DNA of 64,000 nucleotides. Origin: Buxus sempervirens. Its lineage: Eukaryota; Streptophyta; Magnoliopsida; Buxales; Buxaceae. Positions 57,615-64,000 of the stretch are shown here, piece by piece. The stretch is taken from positions 35,392,766 through 35,456,765 of the forward strand of contig OX387184.1 of NCBI GenBank assembly GCA_947561395.2. The letters are read 5' to 3'. Made by a program: the position numbers and the translations under genes. Positions within the stretch are counted from its first letter, which is position 1. Each line of letters opens with the position of its first letter. The notes below the pieces were generated by a model, which ran no database searches, had not been told where the DNA came from, and worked only from the letters and a program-made list of their open reading frames with translations.

Positions 57615-58900
57615 CTAGGCGGGTACCTTGTTCAAATGCTGGAGGAGATCATATTCAGGAGTGTAGATGCTGTGGTGCAAATCTGTGACTTCCTCTTCTG
57701 TGGCCCTTCCCTTTATTTTGAGGTTCGGTGGCAATTCTGTGACCACGTCCTTCCCTTTTTCTTTCCTTTTTGCTTCTACTTCTACTTCCTCCTCTGGTGC
57801 GGGTGGGGGATCAGTGTTTATGTATCGACCGGATCGGGTGATCCCATCGACTTCTGCTTTAGTGGTAGTGGTGGTGGCTTGATGGTAGAAAGATTGGGTG
57901 GGGTAAGGTGGGGGTACCGTATTGTACGAGGGTGGTTCCAGGTTGAGTTGTGAGAGGTTGAGGGTGGGCGGTTCAAATGAAAGGGAGAAGGGGTCTTGTG
58001 GGGGCGAGTCCATGATGTCATGGATGTTGAGGGCGGAGGGGTTGGTGAGAGGGGCGGAGTAGAAAAACTCTTGGTCTGTGGGTGGGTGGAAATGCACCAG
58101 AGGGAGATCAGTAAGGAAGTCACCGCCGTCTTCTTCGATGGCGTTTATTGTCTCATTTTCCTCTCGGGAGTTTACTGCTGTTTCAGCTTCCGAGTCTGCA
58201 CCAGCGGATTCATCTGAGCTCTCATAAGGATCAGGTGGGCTTGCAAGTTCAGGTGTGGATGATGGCTCCCCTTCTACTGTAACATGGGGGAGGCCAGGCC
58301 ACCCAGGCGTGCCGTGGGAGAGGGATTCTGAACTCGGTTCATCTGATAGGGGATCGGTGAAGGACTGCAAGTCTGGCTCTAACGTTGCAGACATATACTC
58401 AGGCGGCCATCCAGTAGACATCTGCGGGGGTACCTTTGAACTGCCCACTGATGCGTCTGTGTCATGTGGCCCATCTCGGAACCAGGGTCCTTCGGAGCTG
58501 CCCACTCCTTCTCTGCGTGGAGGGGACGGGGAGTCACTGATCCATCCGCATTGCATGGGGTTCCACGGCCCCGTGACTTCCTCACTGCTCTATGGTTCAT
58601 CCTCAATCGCACAGATGTAGACATCTATACCCTCCTTAACCTTGAGTTCTCCCAGCAGAGTGTCCCCTTCATTCTCTCCGACAACTGTAATCACTGTCGA
58701 TTGGGTTCTTGTTCGAAGGTGCACCTTTACTGTCTGCCCTGGTTGGCCAATCAGCACAGAAGGGTCGAACTGCCCGGTGCCCTAACCATAGCTTACATGA
58801 TTAGTTGACTTGCTGGTTGAGGCCTTAGAATGGTCGGGAAGAGGGTTCGTGGTGACACCAGCTGCTGGGGTCTGAGCCTGTGGTGCTGGGGGGTCGACCG
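57615..58900 (-). pseudogene. Gag-protease linker of element B
   Basis: Ser/Pro/Glu-rich polypeptide with ISDSPSPPRREGVGSSEG and DPYESSDESAGADSEAE near the N-terminus, a central PLVHFHPPTDQEF region, a proline-rich stretch (LEPPSYNTVPPPYPTQ) and RSGRYINTDPPPAPEEE before the protease. The first two motifs are shared with the linker of element A (19817-20578). The stretch up to 58900 keeps the LIDSRCITVDPPAPQ lead-in after gag. No known fold; probable disordered spacer. Confidence 0.72.
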
Positions 58901-58909
58901 TGATGCATC

Positions 58910-59905
58910 TGCTATCAATTAGGTCTTGGATTTCATGCCTTAGATCTCAGCACCGATTAGTGTGATGCCCGGGAGCACCGGAGTGGTACTCGCACCGCTC
59001 TGCCACATTGTAGCTTCTGGCGTTGACCAGTCTGGGTTCGGGGGTTTGATTTGCAGGTACCCTTTCTTCAGCAAAGTAGGTAGCAACTCTGCTGGTGCAT
59101 AGGGTAGGGGAGTGAAAATCCGCTTCAACCTAGCTTCAAATTCTTCTTTCATCTTTCTTACCCCTTGGTAAGCTGTTTGCCCGGTCCCTTGGGGTGCCAC
59201 TGCCTCTGGTCCTTGGAAGAAGTGATAAGGCTGTGCCAGGTGCACGTAGTTCACTGCCTGCTGTTCCTGCCTTCGGGGATCTTGTCCCTGGTTTCTGCTA
59301 GTCTGTCCTGTCACTGGCCTCCTTGGTGCGGCACTCTGCCCACTGCCATCTATTTTCCCGGCTCTTACAGCATCCTCAATCCGGTCCGCAATCAAAATTA
59401 GGTCGTTGAAGTTCGATGTACTTTGCCCCAGCAGCAAAGTGAAGAACGGCTGTCCCAATGACGCGATAAACAGAGATGTCATCTCCTGTTCTAATAGTGG
59501 CAGCTGTACCAGTGTTGCCAACTCCTTCCAGCATTTGGCATATTCTCTCACCGACTCTTGGCTCTTCTTGGTCAACCTCTGTAGTTCTGCCCTAGTCTGT
59601 ACAATCTGACTATTTAGGCGGTACTGGTGGATGAAGACTGCTGCCAGGTCATTCCATGTCTTTATCTTAGCCTTGTCCAGACTCAAGAACCAAGAGTAAG
59701 CGGCCCCAGTTAATGACTTCCGGAAGAACTGCACCATGATCCGCTCTTCCTTGGCGTACTGGCACATGTCACCTGAGTAGGACCTTAAATGGTTCAGTTG
59801 GCACCCGATGCCGTCAAATTGGTGCAACTCAGGGCATTTGAACTTAGCCGGGAGTTGGATGTCCAAAAAGAAACAAAGGCTTTCCAGGGTAGCCTCACTT
59901 TGCAC
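58910..59905 (-). CDS. gag of element B, capsid and C-terminal part
   Basis: A 321-codon open frame (58940-59905) starting MQSEATLESLCFFLDIQLPA. It contains AKFKCPELHQFDGIGCQLNH, SWFLSLDKAKIKTWNDLAAV, REYAKCWKELATLVQLPLLE and ASLGQPFFTLLLGQS, the Retrotrans_gag signature of Tat/Ogre elements. The later part has FEARLKRIFTPLPYAPAELL and LLKKGYLQIKPPNP. A knuckle-like CEYHSGAPGHHTNRC is legible near 58945-58990 in a neighbouring frame. Structural particle protein. Its sequence is markedly different from the A/C gag, so B is not the direct parent of A or C. Confidence 0.88.
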
Positions 59906-59937
59906 TGTGCTGGGTTGGAGCTATTTGAGCTGCTCCT

Positions 59938-60348
59938 TCAGGGCGGCCATTTTGTTCTATTCTCCTCCCTCACTGCTGTCAGTTTCTCCTCAAACTGCAC
60001 CTCTTGGGTTCTGTACCAGTCCTCATCACCTTGCCCCAGATGGATAAGTAGAAACTGATCTTGTTGTGCAACGTGGAACAGTGCTGCTGGTGGTGGCGGT
60101 GCCAGGGGAGGGGGATTTGCTGGACGTGGCGGTGGCGCCACTTCTGCTTGTGGTGGGAACTGTGGCTGAGGCTGCTGGGCGACGGGTACCACTAGCGGGG
60201 CCTGCCTTAATTCTCTCAGTTCTGTCATCAGTTCCTGGATGATGGAACTCATACTGTCCATCTTTTGCGGCATCTCATTGACCACTTGGGTATGACTGGA
60301 CTCTGCCGGATGCTACCCTGGCGGCGTCTGTTCTCCTTGTTGTTCCAT
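59938..60348 (-). pseudogene. gag of element B, N-terminal part
   Basis: N-terminal region with a probable short coiled coil (MSSIIQELMTELRELRQAP), a Pro/Gln-rich stretch (PQPQFPPQAEVAPPP ... PPPLAPPPPAALF) and a Glu-rich end. The likely start is the ATG complementary to 60346-60348, immediately after the leader, matching the MEQ/MDP starts of related gag genes. Confidence 0.75.
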
Positions 60349-60519
60349 ATCGAGCCTTCTCCTCGATCTTAACAGGTACGGGCTTCTGAAAGCAATTTTT
60401 GGTACCTAGTTGAACAATTAGCAGGCATTAGTGCATTTTTACACAAATTGTTTACACAACTTTATCTGATTGAATTTATTCATTTATTTTTTTTTATTTT
60501 CTGATATGATTTGCCTAAA
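60349..60519 (-). other. Short leader spacer of element B
   Basis: AT-rich stretch between gag and the tandem array; nothing recognised. Confidence 0.6.
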
Positions 60520-61930
60520 TGATCTATTTTAGCTACCCTAAGGCAATAAGGGAAGAGAACCTGATTTTGAATCAACTAATCTATTTTAGCTACCTGTAGG
60601 TAACAAGGGAAGAGAACCTTTAATGGATTTGAAGACTGATCTATTTTAGCTACCCGTAGGTAACAAGGGAAGAGAACCTTTAATGAATTTGAAGACTGAT
60701 CTATTTTTTGATTGGATTTGGACTGACTAATCTATTTTAGCTACCCTAGGACAGCAAGGGAAGAGAACCTTAATGAATTTGAAGGCTGATCTATGTTGGC
60801 TACCCGCAGGTAACCGGGAGAGAGAACCCTAATGAATCTTGAAGACTGATCTATTTTGGCTATCCTGAGACGACCGGGGAAGAGAACCCTGATGACCGAA
60901 CCTATTTTAGCTACTCGTAGGTAACTGGGAGAGAGAACCCTTTTTTTTTCTTCTGAAAGCTGATCTATTTTAGTCGCTTGGAAGCAACTGGGAAAGATAA
61001 CCCTAATGACCGAATCTATTTTAGCTACCTGCAGGTAACTAGGAGAGAGAACCATATTTTTTTTTCTGAAAGCTGATCTATTTTAGTCGCTCGGAAGCGA
61101 TTGGGAAAGAGAACCCTAATGACCGAATCTATTTTAGCTACCCGCAGGTAACTGGGAGAGAGAACCCTATTTTTTTCTGAAAGCTGATATATTTTAGTCG
61201 CTCGGAAGCGACTGGGAAAGAGAACCCTAATGACCGAATCTATTTTAGCTACCCGCAAGTAACTAGGAGAGAGAACCCTATTTTTTCTGAAAGCTAATCT
61301 ATTTTAGTCACTCAGAAGCGACTGGGAAAGAGAACCCTAATGACCGAATCTATTTTAACTACCCGCAGGTAACTGGGAGAGAGAACCCTATTTTTTTCTG
61401 AAAGCTGATCTATTTTAGTAGCTCGGAAGCGACTAGGAAAGAGAACCCTAATGACCGAATCTATTTTAGCTACCCGCAGGTAACTAGGAGAGAGAACCCT
61501 ATTTTTTCTGAAAGCTAATATATTTTAGTCGCTCGGAAGCGACTGGGAAAGAGAACCCTAATGACCGAATCTATTTTAACTACCCGCAGGTAACTGGGAG
61601 AGAGAACCCTATTTTTTTCCGAAAGCTGATCTATTTTAGTAGCTCGGAAGCGACTGGGAAAGAGAACCCTAATGACCGAATCTATTTTAGCTACTCGCAG
61701 GTAACTGGGAGAGAGAACCCTATTTTTTCTAAAAGCTGATCTATTTTAGTCGCTCGGAAGTGACTGGGAAAGAGAACCCTAATGACCGAATCTATTTTAG
61801 CTACCTGCAGGTAACTGAGAGAGAGAACCTGGTTGAACTGGTTTGTTTTAGCAGCACTTAAGCAACTGGGGAAGAGAACCCTAAATCACTGATCTATTTT
61901 AGCCACTTGGCAAGGGAAGAGAACCTTGAA
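60520..61930 (-). repeat. Leader tandem array 1 of element B, 110-113 bp units
   Basis: The phrase GACCGAATCTATTTT recurs at 61008, 61121, 61232, 61342, 61453, 61563, 61674 and 61784, a spacing of 110-113 bp. Each unit has two halves ending GAGAACCCT: one with the stem-loop AGTCGCT-CGGA-AGCGACT, the other with the inverted repeat TACC-CGCA-GGTA. Degenerate single halves continue to the left down to about 60520. No coding domain; 5' untranslated RNA of B. Confidence 0.93.
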
Positions 61931-62019
61931 TTAAAGGGGTTTTGTTTGAGCTTAGGATCACGAGGTTGGACCGATGCAAGGTCTCCGCAGGGGGTGAGTT
62001 GAAAAGCAGTACCCAGGCG

Positions 62020-62645
62020 TACCTCGGCCAATCTCCAGTTCATTCACTGGCGGCGTCGGCGCCTAACTTCGGCTAGTAGTTCTCGGGCGTGCCTTAGCTA
62101 GTCGTTGGTTTAATCACCATTGACTTTGGCGCCTCACAAATGGGAAGGCTATGCCAGGAGGCTCATCCACCAAACTCCGGTTTAATCACCGGCGGCTTCA
62201 GTGCCCCAAAACTTTGGCTAGTAGTTCCCGGGCGTGCCTTAGCTAGTCGTTGGTTCAATCACCATTGACTTCGGCTCCTTACAAAGGGGAAGGCTATGCC
62301 AGGACGTTCATCCACCAAACTCCGGTTTAATCACCGGCGGCTTCAGTGCCCCAAAACTTCGGCTAGTAGTTCCCGGGCGTGCCTTAGCTAGTCGTTGGTT
62401 CAATCACCATTGACTTCGGCGCCTCACAAAGGGGAAGGCTATGCCAGGACGTTCCTCCACCAAACTCCGGTTTAATCACCGGTGGCTTTAGTGGCCCAAA
62501 ACTTCGGCTAGTAGTTCCCGGGCGTGCCTTAGCTAGTCATTGGTTCAATCACCATTGACTTCGGTGCCTCGCAAAGGGGAAGGCTATGCCAGGACGTTCC
62601 TCCACCAATCTCCGACTCCTCCGTCGGCGGTTTCGGTGCCCTACA
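62020..62645 (-). repeat. Leader tandem array 2 of element B, 145 bp units
   Basis: TCCACCAA recurs at 62166, 62311, 62456 and 62601, exactly 145 bp apart; about four units, the outer ones diverged. Units contain TAATCACCGGCGGCTTC, CGGGCGTGCCTTAGCTAGTC and GGAAGGCTATGCCAGGA. Unrelated in sequence to array 1. Confidence 0.93.
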
Positions 62646-63043
62646 GGCTTGACCGAATGATCTTGGAAAGATACAGACGGGTGTGATCTGAGCTCAAGGT
62701 CTTGGGTGTTTTTTAACACTTGCTGGGTTTTGCGATCTCAATGAGAGAGATGCAATCAAAGGAAATTAGGTCGTCGCAGCGACCAGGAGTACTGCAATTA
62801 TCTGAGAAGAGGTGGTCTGTCAGAGACCGAATTGCCCTATTGGAGGGATTTAATTCTTTCATTTCAAATTCTTGTTTTGTTAAGTTTGAACAATATGGCA
62901 GAGTGAAAGTAAGTTCATGCTTCAATCAAAAGTGCCGCCGTGGCACAAAGTACATCATCATGCTTATCAAAATACAACAAAGCCAAAGTCTAGCTAGGTT
63001 GGTCATCATCATAGTGGGAGGACACGTCTTGCCTCCTCAAGGC
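62646..63043 (-). other. Spacer between array 2 and ORF1 of element B
   Basis: About 400 bp, no repeats or domains recognised. Confidence 0.6.
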
Positions 63044-63776
63044 TCACAGAAGCTTGTTCCGCAGACGTCGGTCCTCCTCAGCGCGCTTGCGCACTAATTC
63101 CATTTCATGTTGCAAGGCCGTAATTGCCTGCCTACTCTCCCGTTCCAAATCCACATAAGCTGAATGGATACGAGAGTGGGTCTCCTGCAATTCGGCCACC
63201 CTGTCCCTATATGTGTTAGGGGGTAGAACTGGAATGTCGCTTGAAGCGACAGGCTGAAGAGGTGGGGGGCCGTCGTGGCCAAATTCCTGAGCTATCCATT
63301 GCTCGTAATCTTGAAAGTGTAATTCGGTGAAGACGTCTTCCCGATACACACACACCGTCTTCCACTCCATCTGCAGTTGCGTCCTTAGTCCTTTAGTGAG
63401 TGGACCAATCAAACTGCTCATGTCGTCCTTGACTAGGATTCCCTGCGGTTTCCCAAACTGTCTCAGAACCCGAATCGGATAATACGGCACAGCATGGGTG
63501 AGTCCTATCAGGGAAAGACCCTCTCTTTTCTTGAAAGCTATGATGGGGGTGTAGGGGATGTTGTATGTACCCCACCATCTAATGTCTATTTCTCCCTTCA
63601 GGTGGAGAAAGTGGTTAAACCAATCCTCACGAGCGGGTAGGACTGGTTCTATCTCTCTTTGAGCCAACCAATGGATGTTGTCACCAGCTACCTTGTAATA
63701 TGCACTGACAGGTGATGACACCATCAGGTGGTCTTGCAGCCAAATGTGGAGAAGGGGAGCGCACCCTTGAAACCTC
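63044..63776 (-). pseudogene. ORF1 of element B, C-terminal part (DUF7745/plant-mobile-domain-like)
   Basis: Ogre-type elements carry an ORF1 of unknown function ahead of gag. Here the minus strand reads FQGCAPLLHIWLQDHLM at the upstream end, then IHWLAQREIEPVLPAREDWF, IDIRWWGTYNIPYTPI and LTHAVPYYPIRVLRQFGKPQ, the pattern I associate with DUF7745 and related plant-mobile-domain proteins. The C-terminus is a probable coiled coil (DRVAELQETHSRIHSAYVDL ... ELVRKRAEEDRRLRNKLL). The upstream half is separated by the LTR starting at 63777. The domain call comes from recalled motifs, not a search. Confidence 0.72.
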
Positions 63777-64000
63777 TGTGCGCACCCGATTCCTGTCGCA
63801 CGACGAGGCACACGCAAAACGATGCGTGCCTCGGGATTAGTTTGGAGTCGCCACTGCCTGATGGGGTGCAGGCAGATACCTGGGTGCCTAAGTTCTTCTA
63901 CTAAGGCTTGGTCTGCGGCTTGAGATTCTAGGTAGGTTCTCTGTTGCGGTCTGGGGAAGTCCGTAGACACCCCAGTCCACCCCGTCAAATGACGGGTCCC
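63777..64000 (-). mobile_element. LTR end inserted in ORF1 of element B (continues off-window)
   Basis: Plus-strand TGTGCGCACC followed by the Tat-LTR phrases GGAGTCGCCACTGCCTGATG and GGGAAGTCCGTAGACACCCC. No primer site sits beside it; ORF1 coding sequence abuts it directly, so it is an insertion rather than B's own 5' LTR. It differs visibly from the LTR at 43390 and contains an extra GCACACGCAAAACGATGCGT segment. ACCTC (63772-63776) would be the target duplication. Solo LTR or full element cannot be decided. Confidence 0.75.

Larger units (their letters stand above)
43390..64000 (-). mobile_element. Element B: Tat/Ogre-type retrotransposon with gag and pol
   Basis: Minus strand, from the 3' LTR (43390-46529) through 3' region, integrase/second RNase H, RNase H, RT, linker, protease, gag, leader arrays and ORF1 to the right edge. 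Its 5' LTR and primer site are off-window. Two later insertions split it: solo LTR I in pol (51881-55107) and an LTR in ORF1 (from 63777). Two RNase H domains and a leading ORF1 are hallmarks of the Tat/Ogre branch. For Ogre elements, splicing of an intron between protease and RT has been described; whether B used it is not shown here. Many frames are long and open, with a handful of breaks overall. Confidence 0.85.

Noticed and set aside
60520-62645. Regular repeat spacing resembling a CRISPR array
   Set aside because: The whole unit repeats, spacers are not unique, and the context is a plant retrotransposon leader.
63044-63988. Treating the full 314-codon frame at the right edge as one gene
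   Set aside because: Its first 70 codons are translated LTR sequence; only 63044-63776 has ORF1 character.
43390-64000. Calling 43390-46529 and 63777-64000 the LTR pair of B
   Set aside because: The two differ too much in the overlapping part, and the right one has ORF1 sequence rather than a primer site beside it.
1-64000. Host protein-coding genes, tRNA or rRNA genes
   Set aside because: Every long frame was assigned to retrotransposon gag/pol/ORF1 or to LTR sequence, and no tRNA- or rRNA-like stretch was seen by eye; a covariance-model scan was not possible.

Overview
This 64 kb window looks like repeat-rich intergenic DNA of a flowering plant with a large genome, probably a eudicot. I recognise no host gene, rRNA, tRNA or CRISPR array. 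Nearly every base belongs to LTR retrotransposons: Tat/Ogre-type Ty3/gypsy elements, Tekay-like chromoviruses, one copia-type LTR and one LTR I cannot place. All are treated as fossils. Host type is inferred from the element lineages only; the species is not identifiable from this sequence.

Layout. The window is a nest up to five layers deep. The deepest layer is a plus-strand chromovirus fragment H (42335-43389). A minus-strand chromovirus F (39341-42334) lies inside H. F is split by element C (Tat/Ogre type, minus strand, 1946-39340; its left end is off-window). C received four insertions: a plus-strand element D at the left edge (1-1945), a plus-orientation solo LTR (7867-10971), the full-length element A (minus, 11161-29191) and a solo LTR E (30952-35292). 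A itself holds two solo LTRs (chromovirus type 15190-18074; unplaced type 23218-24733). E holds a copia-type solo LTR (33717-34902). To the right, H is cut by element B (minus, from 43390 to beyond the window). B's pol is split by solo LTR I (51881-55107), and its upstream ORF1 by another LTR beginning at 63777. Most boundaries show TG...CA ends and 5-bp target duplications: GTGGC for A, ACACC, AGTGA, ATAGC, GTGTG, TAGCA, and an imperfect CCGGG/GCGGG for I.

How the parts relate. B is the only element with a recognisable full Tat/Ogre gene set. On the minus strand, from high to low coordinates, it has ORF1, gag, a linker, protease with G-patch, RT, RNase H, a second RNase H and integrase. A and C carry gag plus a linker followed by a long non-coding 3' region, with no pro/pol recognised; they look like non-autonomous gag-only (TR-GAG-like) relatives. 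All the Tat/Ogre elements share a tRNA-Arg-type primer site (TGGCGACTCC...), a CAAAGAGGGGCAGC-like polypurine tract and LTR ends TGTAAGCACC or TGTCAGCACC ... ACA.

The most unusual signal is that LTRs of unrelated lineages (Tat/Ogre, copia, the unplaced LTR) each carry clusters of short, family-specific, near-perfect palindromes. In the Tat/Ogre LTRs these usually occur as two blocks, one just upstream of the TATA box and one in the distal half. The stem sequence differs between families while the palindromic layout is kept. The leaders of A, B and C also hold tandem arrays whose units are unrelated in sequence, in B made of alternating stem-loops.
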